From: JAJFFW01 sp039187035
Lineage (GTDB): Bacteria; Pseudomonadota; Alphaproteobacteria; Caulobacterales; Parvularculaceae
NCBI GenBank assembly: GCA_039187035.1
Contig: JBCCZS010000095.1
Location: 1 to 11,102, forward strand
DNA: 11,102 nt
Reading direction: 5' to 3'
The notes beneath the pieces were generated by a model. The model was not told the DNA's origin. It ran no database searches and was given only the letters and a program-made list of their open reading frames with translations. A program made the translations under genes and the position numbers. Shown here piece after piece: positions 1 through 5,807 of the stretch; within the stretch, counting starts at the first letter, position 1, and the number at the start of each line of letters is the position of its first letter.

Positions 1-202
1 CCGCATCTGCGCCGTCCGCGCTCTCGCGCCAGGCGTCCTGCGGCGGCAAATCCAGCGTGCGCGCGCCGGCCAGGACCGGCGCCCAGTCCGACGCGTCCTG
101 CGGGTCCGCGCCGTCGATCAGCGGATGCACCGCCGCCGGCCGCGCTTCGCCTTTTCCGGCGAGCAACCCCGGCCGCAATTGCGCCACGTTCAAGTCGGCC
201 AT
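1..202 (-). CDS. Partial hypothetical protein (N-terminus), left edge
   Basis: The first 67 codons of a minus-strand gene are present; the rest lies beyond the left edge. The ATG at 200-202 is preceded by a very strong Shine-Dalgarno sequence (AGGAGGGG on the minus strand, about 4 to 5 nt before the start), which is the main reason to call a gene here. The protein begins MADLNVAQLRPGLLAGKGEA and continues hydrophilic and rich in Ala, Pro and Asp, with no signal peptide, membrane segment or motif that I recognise. It starts 46 bp after the parA stop on the same strand, so the two are probably co-transcribed and it could encode a partner of the ATPase. It does not look like the start of a ParB, but too little is visible to exclude one. 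No function is assigned. Confidence 0.6.
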   Translation of the reverse strand, partial: MADLNVAQLRPGLLAGKGEARPAAVHPLIDGADPQDASDWAPVLAGARTLDLPPQDAWRESADGADA

Positions 203-248
203 CGCCCCCTCCTGTTTCTTCCGTCTCATTCCAATCACGGACGACCCG

Positions 249-1175
249 TCAGGATGCGTTGCGGCGGCCGAAAACGGCCGAGCGGCGACGATCCTGCACG
301 CCGGTCGGCGGACCGATGTCGACAGACCGCCGATCGACGCCGTGCCAGGGCCGGGCATCGTCGTCCGTTTGCGGCTCTTTGACGGCGACGCCGCCCGGCG
401 CGGTCGCGGCGGGAACCGCCGGGGCGGGCGCGTCCGCGGCGGCGGGCGGCGCCGCGCGCATGGGCGTTAGAAGCTCAACCTCGAAATGCGGACGCGCCCC
501 ATCTTCGGCCGGCGTTTCCACGCGGCGCAGCCGGCGCAACCGGTCGTCGAGATACGACCATAGCGTCGCGACTTCTTTCGCCGACCGTGAGTTCGGATTG
601 ATTTCGCCGACCGTGCGTCCGTCGATCATGCTGGCCGCGAAATCGACGCGGTGATGGAGCGTGACCGGTGCGACCGTGCCGTGCTGCGAGAGCGCCACGG
701 CCGTATCGCTCGTGATCCGCGCACGCGCCGTCGCGGAGTTCACAACGAACACCATTTGCTTGCGCTGATGCTGGACGATGTCGACCGTCAACCCGACCGC
801 GCGCAAATCGTGCGGGCTCGGCCGCGTCGGCACGACGACCAAATCAGCGTACGAAATGACTTCCGTGATCTGCGCCGTCACCGACGGCGGCGTGTCGATA
901 ATGATCAACCGCACGCCGCTTTTGCGCAAAATCGTCAGATCCCGCTCTAAATTGGGCACCGACGTCGCCGCGAAGAGCGGCGTTTCTTTCGACCGCGCGT
1001 TCCACCATTTGGCGAGACTTCCTTGCGGGTCGGCGTCGACCAACGCGACGGGGCCGGCCCCGCATTTGTCCGCCTCCACCGCAATGTGGCCTGATAGCGT
1101 CGTTTTCCCCGACCCGCCCTTTTGCGAGGCGAATACGAGGACCTGGGTCGGCGGCAAATCGGCGTCGATCGTCAT
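249..1175 (-). CDS. ParA-family (deviant Walker A) ATPase with long disordered C-terminal tail
   Basis: This 308-residue protein has an N-terminal ParA/MinD-type ATPase domain (about residues 10-216). The deviant Walker A motif KGGSGKTT spans residues 19-26, with signature Lys19 and Lys24. Motif A' is DADPQGS at 47-53, and the Walker B-type segment IIIDTPPS is at 91-98. Such ATPases dimerise on ATP, bind DNA non-specifically and position DNA, plasmids or protein complexes. There is no receiver domain, so it is not CpaE of the Tad pilus, and no ParB is visible, so it is best called an orphan ParA with unknown cargo. Residues 217-308 form an Ala/Pro-rich tail ending in an Arg-rich stretch, unusual for small ParAs of about 210-220 residues. 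The start at 1173-1175 is supported by GGAGAG nine bases upstream. The next gene follows after 46 bp, and tadG lies 160 bp upstream on the same strand. Confidence 0.9.
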   Translation of the reverse strand: MTIDADLPPTQVLVFASQKGGSGKTTLSGHIAVEADKCGAGPVALVDADPQGSLAKWWNARSKETPLFAATSVPNLERDLTILRKSGVRLIIIDTPPSVTAQITEVISYADLVVVPTRPSPHDLRAVGLTVDIVQHQRKQMVFVVNSATARARITSDTAVALSQHGTVAPVTLHHRVDFAASMIDGRTVGEINPNSRSAKEVATLWSYLDDRLRRLRRVETPAEDGARPHFEVELLTPMRAAPPAAADAPAPAVPAATAPGGVAVKEPQTDDDARPWHGVDRRSVDIGPPTGVQDRRRSAVFGRRNAS

Positions 1176-1184
1176 GGGCGCGCG

Positions 1185-1190
1185 CTCTCC
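1185..1190 (-). promoter_or_regulatory. Shine-Dalgarno of parA
   Basis: GGAGAG on the minus strand lies nine bases before the ATG at 1173-1175. An upstream ATG at 1196-1198 is out of frame, so this site fixes the start. Confidence 0.6.
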
Positions 1191-1235
1191 GTTCGCATGA
1201 TGTGCGCGAGCCCGCCGGAAAGGCGCGCCCGCAAC

Positions 1236-1247
1236 TCCGCATGCGGA
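1236..1247. promoter_or_regulatory. 12-bp perfect palindrome upstream of parA (possible operator)
   Basis: TCCGCATGCGGA is a perfect palindrome 61-72 bp upstream of the parA start, in the 160 bp gap after tadG. That position would suit an operator or autoregulatory site. A short GC-rich palindrome can also arise by chance in such DNA, and no regulator gene is nearby. Confidence 0.3.
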
Positions 1248-1267
1248 CAGGAAAACACGGTCGGCTT

Positions 1268-1287
1268 GTCGCCGCGCTAAGCGCGAC
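1268..1287. repeat. Inverted repeat in the tadG-parA gap
   Basis: GTCGCCGCGCTAAGCGCGAC can form a stem of about 7 bp with one bulged base and a 5-nt loop on either strand. It lies about 50 bp after the tadG stop. No T-tract follows on the minus strand, so a terminator role is unproven. Partial attenuation between tadG and parA is one possibility. Confidence 0.3.
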
Positions 1288-1319
1288 GCGCGACATTAAA
1301 ATAATTTCACGAACAATTC

Positions 1320-1335
1320 GCCGAGAATTTTCGGC
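1320..1335. repeat. Hairpin directly after the tadG stop codon
   Basis: GCCGAGAATTTTCGGC lies immediately next to the tadG stop codon (1336-1338). Five perfect base pairs (GCCGA/TCGGC) form on both strands, extended by A-U and G-U pairs on the plus strand. On the minus strand it is followed by an AT-rich but not T-only stretch, so it could be a weak tadG terminator or 3'-end stabiliser. Confidence 0.35.
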
Positions 1336-2631
1336 TTATTTGACCAGCCACATCATCTGGTCTTCGTCGATCAGGACGCCGAACGCATTTTTGAGATCGG
1401 TGTTGTTGCTGATCGTGCGATAGTGGTTGGCCGAGGTCGCGCAGTCCTGGAAGTAGGGCTCGGAATGCGAATTGCCCGGCGTGCGGAAGACGAAGATCTC
1501 GATGCCGTCCTGCTTCATCTGGGTACAGACATTGACGAGATGTTCGAACCCTTCTTTCGAACCGTTGTTCCAGCCCCAATCCTCGGTCTTGCTCATCTCC
1601 CACTTGTAGGCGGTTGTGCGGCCGTCCGTGATGAAAACAGCGATCTTGCGCGCGTCTTCGGGGTCCGCGGGGTAGTCGGGCACGCCCCATTCGCCGCGCC
1701 ACTCGGTCGATAGGGCGCGCCAGCCCCAGGCCAGACCCACGTCGAAGCGTCCCGTGCCGTTGCGCTGAAAGCGTTTGGCCGCATCGGCGATTTCCTGGGG
1801 ATCGTCCGTCGGCCCCGTGATCTCGACATTAGGGCATTTCGGGTAGCCGCCGCCGCGCGCCGCCAGACCGCCGGTCACGTTCGGGATCGTCGCTTGAAAC
1901 GCCTCCGGATCCTCCGGCGCCGCGTCGGTGAGCGCGTAAGGGAATTCCCCTTGCGAGACTTCGCGCGGCTCCATGCAGCCGTTCCAGTTATTCGGCGCAG
2001 CGCCGTCGAGCCAGTCGGCATTGTCGACATTGACGCGGTCTGCGTACGGAACGAGCGTTACGTTGAATTTATCCGATCCGACATGGGCCCGCAGTTGATC
2101 GACAACGTCGGCCAACGCGTCCATCGCGACGTCCCATGTATTGTCGAACCCCATCGAGTTGGTGGTGTCGATGACGATCGCCATTTCCAGATCGCGCGAA
2201 AACGTCGGGATGCGCGCGGTCGACGAGACGGCGACCGGCAGCTTATCGATGCCGACGACGTCCATGAAACCGGTTTTGACATCCGCTTCGACGGTGTACG
2301 TAAAATCCGTTCCCGAACGTTTGAGATTGCGGGTAAGGTTTTGAACCAAGTTGGCGTCGGTTATTTGAGCGGAGAACGTTCGGCTCGCGGCCTGTTGGGC
2401 CTTGTAGGCGACGTTTTGTTCATGAACATGCGCATAGGCCGCCGCGAGCGCCGCGGCGTCGGCGGCCTCTTGAAGCGCTGAGCGGACCCGGGCGCGGTTG
2501 GTGTAGTCGATCGCGCCGCCGGCCGCAGCGAAGAGCAACGGGGTGATGAGCGCGGTCATCATCGCCACATTGCCGGCCTGCGCCTTTGCAAAACGCCGAC
2601 CTAGGCCCCGATTTTTACTCCGCACAGCCAC
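1336..2631 (-). CDS. TadE/TadG-like pilus-assembly protein with von Willebrand A domain
   Basis: This 431-residue protein starts with GTG (2629-2631). A positively charged N-terminus (residues 1-18) is followed by one hydrophobic segment (about 22-40) with the alphaproteobacterial TadE/TadG pattern, including AGNVAMMTALITPLL and the IDYTNRARVRSALQEAADAAALAAA helix. Residues 148 to about 425 form a von Willebrand A domain. Its MIDAS loop is DTTNS (155-159) where the classic motif is DxSxS; T293 in the GLAWGWRAL region and D336 in FITDG complete the metal site. Family members are anchored in the inner membrane, project into the periplasm and are linked to Tad/Flp pilus biogenesis. No other tad/cpa gene is visible, so this looks like one of the stand-alone TadG paralogues common in alphaproteobacteria. 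GGGAGAGG five bases before the GTG supports the start; a second GTG two codons on is an alternative. Confidence 0.88.
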   Translation of the reverse strand: MAVRSKNRGLGRRFAKAQAGNVAMMTALITPLLFAAAGGAIDYTNRARVRSALQEAADAAALAAAYAHVHEQNVAYKAQQAASRTFSAQITDANLVQNLTRNLKRSGTDFTYTVEADVKTGFMDVVGIDKLPVAVSSTARIPTFSRDLEMAIVIDTTNSMGFDNTWDVAMDALADVVDQLRAHVGSDKFNVTLVPYADRVNVDNADWLDGAAPNNWNGCMEPREVSQGEFPYALTDAAPEDPEAFQATIPNVTGGLAARGGGYPKCPNVEITGPTDDPQEIADAAKRFQRNGTGRFDVGLAWGWRALSTEWRGEWGVPDYPADPEDARKIAVFITDGRTTAYKWEMSKTEDWGWNNGSKEGFEHLVNVCTQMKQDGIEIFVFRTPGNSHSEPYFQDCATSANHYRTISNNTDLKNAFGVLIDEDQMMWLVK

Positions 2632-2636
2632 CTGCG

Positions 2637-2644
2637 CCTCTCCC
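2637..2644 (-). promoter_or_regulatory. Shine-Dalgarno that selects a GTG start for tadG
   Basis: GGGAGAGG on the minus strand is separated by five bases from the GTG at 2629-2631. No in-frame ATG lies nearby upstream, and the first in-frame ATG (codon 24) would remove the start of the membrane segment. This purine run therefore decides the start codon. Confidence 0.55.
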
Positions 2645-2729
2645 GTCGCGTTCGAGCCCCAATCGCCCGTCCACGTACGAAAGATTGCAGAAAATCCATT
2701 TACATTGCGCTAACAGTTTTGCGGCTAAG

Positions 2730-2746
2730 GTAAACGGATCGTTTAC
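2730..2746. promoter_or_regulatory. 17-bp palindrome, candidate operator of tadG
   Basis: GTAAACGGATCGTTTAC has two perfect 7-bp arms (GTAAACG/CGTTTAC) around a 3-bp centre. It lies about 100 bp upstream of the tadG start in an AT-richer patch, a good place for a repressor or activator site. Arms of this type recall LacI/GntR-like operators, but the 3-bp centre differs from the usual LacI CG centre. No regulator gene is in view, so the binding protein is unknown. Confidence 0.45.
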
Positions 2747-2774
2747 TCTGTATACGGGCGAAGCCGCGGCCCTC

Positions 2775-2809
2775 GACCGCGTCGCCGCCGATCGCGACGG
2801 CGCGCGGTC
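2775..2809. repeat. Strong GC-rich hairpin between dxs and tadG
   Basis: Arms 2775-2781 (GACCGCG) and 2783-2787 (CGCCG) pair with 2798-2809 (CGGCG then CGCGGTC): 12 base pairs with one bulged T and a 10-nt loop. It is roughly 130-160 nt past the dxs stop on the minus strand. No U-tract follows, so it could be a transcript 3'-end barrier for dxs or a 5'-leader structure of tadG. Confidence 0.45.
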
Positions 2810-2937
2810 CCGTTCCAAGAAAATTGAGGTCGCGGCGTCGGCGCCCCCCGCGCAAAAGCCTCGGGGCCCTATTTAAATCAGTTGGTTCGCGCCCCGGACC
2901 GACGTTTTTCCCAGATCCAAAATGGTCGTGCGGCGCG

Positions 2938-4875
2938 CTAGGCGCGCAAATTGACGACTTCGGCCGTGCGTCCGAGCGCTTTCAGCGCGGTTTCCACGAT
3001 ATGCGGCGCGTTGAGACGCGCGGTATCGTACATCGCGTTCGGTTTGTCTTGATCCTGGAAACGATCAGGCAACGTCATCGTCCGGATTTTCAGCCCGCGA
3101 TCGAACGCGCCAACCCCGGCCAGATGATGCATCACGATCGCGCCGAACCCGCAAATTGAGCCCTCTTCGATCGTGATCAGCACCTCATGCTCGCGCGCCA
3201 GGCGCTCGACGAGTTCGACGTCGAGCGGCTTGGCGAACCGCGCGTCGGCGATCGTCGTCGACAGCCCGTGCGTTTGCAGCATGTCGGCGGCCTTGCGCGC
3301 CTCTTGGAGGCGCCCGCCATAGGACAGGATCGCGATCTGCTCGCCCTCGCGCACCACCCGCCCTTTGCCGAGCGGCAAGATCTGGCCGCGGTCGGGAAGG
3401 TCGACGCCGGCCCCTTCGCCGCGCGGATAGCGATAAGCGATCGGCCCGTCGTCATAGGCGACCGCCGTCGCGGTCATATGAACGAGTTCGGCTTCGTCGC
3501 CCGCGGCCATGAGCACCATATTCGGCAAGCAGCCGAGGTAAGCGATGTCGAACGCGCCGGCATGGGTCTGCCCGTCAGCGCCGACGAGGCCGGCCCGGTC
3601 CATCGGGAACCGCACGGGGAGGTTCTGGATCGCAACGTCGTGGACGACGGAGTCGTAGCCGCGCTGCAGGAATGTCGAATAAATCGCCGCGAACGGCTTC
3701 ATCCCGTCGGCGGCGAGGCCGGCCGCGAACGTCACCGCGTGTTGCTCGGCGATGCCGACATCGTAACACCGGTCCGGATAGACCTTCTCAAACATGTCGA
3801 GGCTGGTGCCCGAGGGCATCGCGGCCGTCACGCCGACGATCTTGTCGTCGAATTCGGCTTCTTTGATCAGCGCCTGGGCGAACACTTTTTGGTAGGCCGG
3901 CGCATTCGGGGTCGGCTTGTGCTGTTTGCCGGACACGACGTCGAACTTCGCCACGCCGTGGTATTTGTCCGCCGCTTCTTCCGCCGGCCCGTAGCCTTTG
4001 CCCTTTTGGGTCACGACGTGGACCAGAACGGGCCCGTCTTTCATGTCGCGCACATTTTCCAGGACCGGGATCAGATGGTCCAGGTTATGGCCGTCGATCG
4101 GGCCGACATAATAAAAGCCCAGCTCCTCAAACAGCGTCCCGCCGGTGAACATGCCGCGGCCGTACTCTTCGGCTTTGGCGAGCTGCTTGTAGACCGCCTT
4201 CGGCAAGCGCTTGGAGATCTGCTTGGAAAACGAGCGGAAGCCTTGGTAGACCCCCGACGACGTCGCGCGCGCGAGGTAAGCGCTCATCGCCCCGACGGGC
4301 GGCGCGATCGACATGTCGTTGTCGTTCAAGATGACGACCATGCGCGCGTCGAGGTGGCCGGCGTTGTTGAGGCCCTCATAGGCCATGCCGCCCGACATCG
4401 AGCCGTCGCCGATCACGGCGATCGAGATCGCGTCTTTCTTTTGCAGCCGCGCGGCTTCGGCGAACCCGGTCGCCGCGGAAATTGACGTCGCGGCGTGGGC
4501 CGCGCCGAACGGGTCGTAATCGCTTTCCGAGCGCTTGGTGAAACCGGACAGGCCGCCGCCTTGGCGCAACGTGCGGATGCGGTCGCGCCGTCCGGTCAGA
4601 ATTTTGTGCGGGTAGCACTGGTGGCCGACGTCCCAGACGAGTTTGTCGTCGGGTGTATTGAAGACGTAGTGGATGGCGGTCGTCAGCTCGACGACGCCCA
4701 GCCCGGCGCCCAGATGGCCGCCGGTCACCGAAACCGCCGAGATGACTTCGGCGCGCAATTCGTCGGCGAATTGGCGCAATTGCGACTTGTCGAGCCTGCG
4801 CAGGTCCGCCGGCAGATCGACTTGATCGAGCAACGGGGTTTCCGGGCGCGCGGGCGCTAGCGGCTGGTCGGTCAT
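2938..4875 (-). CDS. dxs: 1-deoxy-D-xylulose-5-phosphate synthase
   Basis: The enzyme condenses pyruvate and glyceraldehyde 3-phosphate to 1-deoxy-D-xylulose 5-phosphate, using thiamine diphosphate and Mg2+. This is the first step of the MEP isoprenoid pathway and also feeds thiamine and pyridoxal synthesis; it acts in the cytosol. At 645 residues it is full length. Visible features are GHLGAGLGVVELT with His54 (E. coli His49), WDVGHQ, the thiamine-diphosphate motif GDGSMSGG starting at 156 and closing at Asn170-Asn171, catalytic Glu377 in GIAEQHAVTF (E. coli Glu370), Arg405 in YSTFLQRGYD, and the DRAGLVGADGQTHAG signature before the C-terminal transketolase domain. An ATG at 4924-4926 would add 17 poorly family-like residues; I prefer the ATG at 4873-4875, which has AGGGGA ten bases upstream and gives a typical N-terminus. 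xseB lies upstream on the same strand, but with a long gap and no ispA. Confidence 0.97.
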   Translation of the reverse strand: MTDQPLAPARPETPLLDQVDLPADLRRLDKSQLRQFADELRAEVISAVSVTGGHLGAGLGVVELTTAIHYVFNTPDDKLVWDVGHQCYPHKILTGRRDRIRTLRQGGGLSGFTKRSESDYDPFGAAHAATSISAATGFAEAARLQKKDAISIAVIGDGSMSGGMAYEGLNNAGHLDARMVVILNDNDMSIAPPVGAMSAYLARATSSGVYQGFRSFSKQISKRLPKAVYKQLAKAEEYGRGMFTGGTLFEELGFYYVGPIDGHNLDHLIPVLENVRDMKDGPVLVHVVTQKGKGYGPAEEAADKYHGVAKFDVVSGKQHKPTPNAPAYQKVFAQALIKEAEFDDKIVGVTAAMPSGTSLDMFEKVYPDRCYDVGIAEQHAVTFAAGLAADGMKPFAAIYSTFLQRGYDSVVHDVAIQNLPVRFPMDRAGLVGADGQTHAGAFDIAYLGCLPNMVLMAAGDEAELVHMTATAVAYDDGPIAYRYPRGEGAGVDLPDRGQILPLGKGRVVREGEQIAILSYGGRLQEARKAADMLQTHGLSTTIADARFAKPLDVELVERLAREHEVLITIEEGSICGFGAIVMHHLAGVGAFDRGLKIRTMTLPDRFQDQDKPNAMYDTARLNAPHIVETALKALGRTAEVVNLRA

Positions 4876-4885
4876 CGCGGGAAAA

Positions 4886-4895
4886 TCCCCTCTCT
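4886..4895 (-). promoter_or_regulatory. Shine-Dalgarno that decides the dxs start
   Basis: On the minus strand the purine run AGAGAGGGGA ends ten bases before the ATG at 4873-4875. It favours this start over the in-frame ATG 17 codons upstream, which has only a poor purine context. Confidence 0.5.
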
Positions 4896-4945
4896 TACAC
4901 CGCGCGCGGCTTTCGCAGGCGCGCATTACATCATCTCATTTCGCT

Positions 4946-4982
4946 CGTCGCGACGCGGCCGAATAGGCCGGCCGCCGCGACG
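4946..4982. repeat. Imperfect hairpin upstream of dxs
   Basis: CGTCGCG (4946-4952) and GCGGCC (4955-4960) pair with GGCCGC (4970-4975) and CGCGACG (4976-4982): 13 base pairs with a two-base bulge (AC) and a 9-nt loop. It lies 70-107 bp upstream of the dxs start and would fold in the dxs 5' leader if the promoter is further upstream. It has no T-tract. Confidence 0.4.
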
Positions 4983-5035
4983 CGCGCGAACGCCGTCCCG
5001 CTTGCAGGGCGCTTCCCCGGGAAGGCCTCGCGCCG

Positions 5036-5057
5036 GTCGCCTTTCGGAGAAGGCGAC
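5036..5057. repeat. Perfect 8-bp inverted repeat upstream of dxs
   Basis: GTCGCCTT (5036-5043) and AAGGCGAC (5050-5057) are perfect arms around a 6-nt loop TCGGAG. It lies in the gap between xseB and dxs, about 160 bp upstream of dxs. The loop and arms could form a stable RNA hairpin, but no T-tract follows on either strand. Confidence 0.4.
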
Positions 5058-5394
5058 GCCCGCTCTTGCGGCGGTCTCGTCAGCGACGAAGCGATCGGCG
5101 GACCATAGCGGCGTCGCACCGACAGCTCCAGCACTTTAAAAGGCGCCGCACATCGACCGTGACTTCGGGGCCGCAGTGGGGCGCGCTCCGGCCGATTTGC
5201 AGGCCGCGACGCTGTCGACCGCCGCGGTCTGCGGCGATTGACGGCTTGGCGTGTCATTCCAGATGATCGCGCGGTCGGCCCTCGGGCGTCAATGGCCTTG
5301 TCGCTCGCCGCAATCGCCGCCCGCAGAGAGATCGCCCGCACGCAGCAGGCAACGAGGCCGACGGCTCCGAGGAATAAGGAACGAGGAAGCCGCG

Positions 5395-5637
5395 TTAGTC
5401 GAACGAGGCCGGGGCGGCGTCGACGCCGCCTTCGGTGGCGACGATTTTGTCGATTTTTTCCTGCGCCGATTTGAGCGTCGCCTCGCAATGCGCTTTGAGC
5501 GCCGCGCCGCGTTCGTAGAGCGCAATAGAATCCTCAAGGGACGCGCCGCCGCTCTCCAGCTTCTGCACGATGCCCTCGAGCTCCGCGAGCGCCGCCTCAA
5601 ACGGCATTTTCTTCAGGTCAGCATCCGATTTCGCCAT
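5395..5637 (-). CDS. xseB: Exodeoxyribonuclease VII small subunit
   Basis: XseB is the small subunit that assembles with the large XseA subunit into exonuclease VII, which degrades single-stranded DNA in both directions and takes part in mismatch repair and DNA clean-up in the cytosol. The predicted protein is 80 residues, the same as the E. coli subunit. It has the family pattern FEAALAELEGIVQKLESGG (near 13-31), then SLEDSIALYERGAALKAHCE, then LKSAQEKIDKI, which form the two long helices. The ATG at 5635-5637 matches the family N-terminus (MAKSD then FE); the open frame continues upstream but those residues are not family-like. No strong Shine-Dalgarno is seen. It is divergent from the receptor gene, with 170 bp between the starts. 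xseA is not in the window. Confidence 0.95.
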   Translation of the reverse strand: MAKSDADLKKMPFEAALAELEGIVQKLESGGASLEDSIALYERGAALKAHCEATLKSAQEKIDKIVATEGGVDAAPASFD

Positions 5638-5698
5638 CGCCGCGGTATGGAACCCGCCGCGCCGCTTGGCAAGCGCCCGGCCCGTCGGCCGCGCCCGG

Positions 5699-5767
5699 GC
5701 CGATTGTGACGGCGCGATGAAATTTGCGCCCTTGCTGCACCGCCGCAAAACCACTGTCACAATCGGC
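5699..5767. promoter_or_regulatory. 12-bp perfect inverted repeat in the xseB/receptor divergent region
   Basis: GCCGATTGTGAC (5699-5710) and GTCACAATCGGC (5756-5767) are exact reverse complements separated by 45 bp. They lie between the divergent starts of xseB and the TonB-dependent receptor. The arms contain TGTGA/TCACA half-sites like those of CRP/FNR-family regulators, but much too far apart for one dimer. They could be two separate operator sites allowing a DNA loop, or the stem of an RNA hairpin in either leader. Inside, GGCGC (5711-5715) pairs with GCGCC (5726-5730). Confidence 0.5.
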
Positions 5768-5770
5768 GGT
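5739..5770. repeat. Competing 7-bp inverted repeat
   Basis: ACCGCCG (5739-5745) and CGGCGGT (5764-5770) form a perfect 7-bp stem with an 18-nt loop. It shares bases 5764-5767 with the right arm of the 12-bp inverted repeat, so the two stems exclude each other. It ends 37 bases before the receptor start codon. Confidence 0.4.
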
Positions 5771-5795
5771 CTATCCCCGTCAGGTTGCGAACTCA

Positions 5796-5800
5796 CGGAG
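5796..5800 (+). promoter_or_regulatory. Shine-Dalgarno of the TonB-dependent receptor
   Basis: CGGAG lies seven bases before the ATG at 5808-5810. This start gives a proper signal peptide; the longer frame from 5724 would place 28 non-signal residues in front of it. Confidence 0.65.
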
Positions 5801-5807
5801 CGGGGCG

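Larger units (their letters stand above)
2632..2937. other. Intergenic region between dxs and tadG
   Basis: These 306 bp hold no convincing gene. Short open frames on either strand lack family resemblance and start signals. The region contains a 17-bp palindrome (2730-2746), a strong 12-bp hairpin (2775-2809) and an AT-rich patch near 2690-2760 that probably carries the tadG promoter. I see no T-rich intrinsic terminator for dxs. Confidence 0.6.
4876..5394. other. Gene-poor gap between xseB and dxs
   Basis: About 520 bp carry no gene that I can support. The longest open frame, on the minus strand at 4931-5488, overlaps xseB out of frame, is very Arg/Pro-rich and shows no family signature. 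In particular there is no aspartate-rich DDxxD motif of a farnesyl diphosphate synthase (IspA). The minus strand just after xseB has a hydrophobic stretch without a start codon (near 5300-5385), which might be a relic or chance. Two inverted repeats occur near the dxs end. The dxs promoter probably lies here. Confidence 0.55.

Noticed and set aside
249..2631. ParA ATPase plus TadG-like gene as a Tad pilus (CpaE/TadG) locus
   Set aside because: The ATPase lacks the receiver-like domain of CpaE, and no other tad/cpa gene is visible.
2846..2866. CCCCG/CGGGG stem as the dxs terminator
   Set aside because: It has only five base pairs, a long loop and no T-tract on the minus strand.
3187..4485. 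Open frame of 432 codons on the plus strand opposite dxs
   Set aside because: It is fully antisense to an unmistakable dxs, is Arg/His/Asp-rich as expected from reading GC-rich codons backwards, and has no family signature.
4931..5488. 185-codon minus-strand frame between xseB and dxs
   Set aside because: It starts inside xseB in another frame, is dominated by Arg and Pro, and has no Shine-Dalgarno or family motif. A short hydrophobic stretch (SLFLGAVGLVACC) is the only protein-like part.
5705..5761. TGTGA and TCACA as one CRP/FNR site
   Set aside because: The half-sites are about 47 bp apart, whereas a CRP or FNR dimer needs a gap of 4-6 bp.
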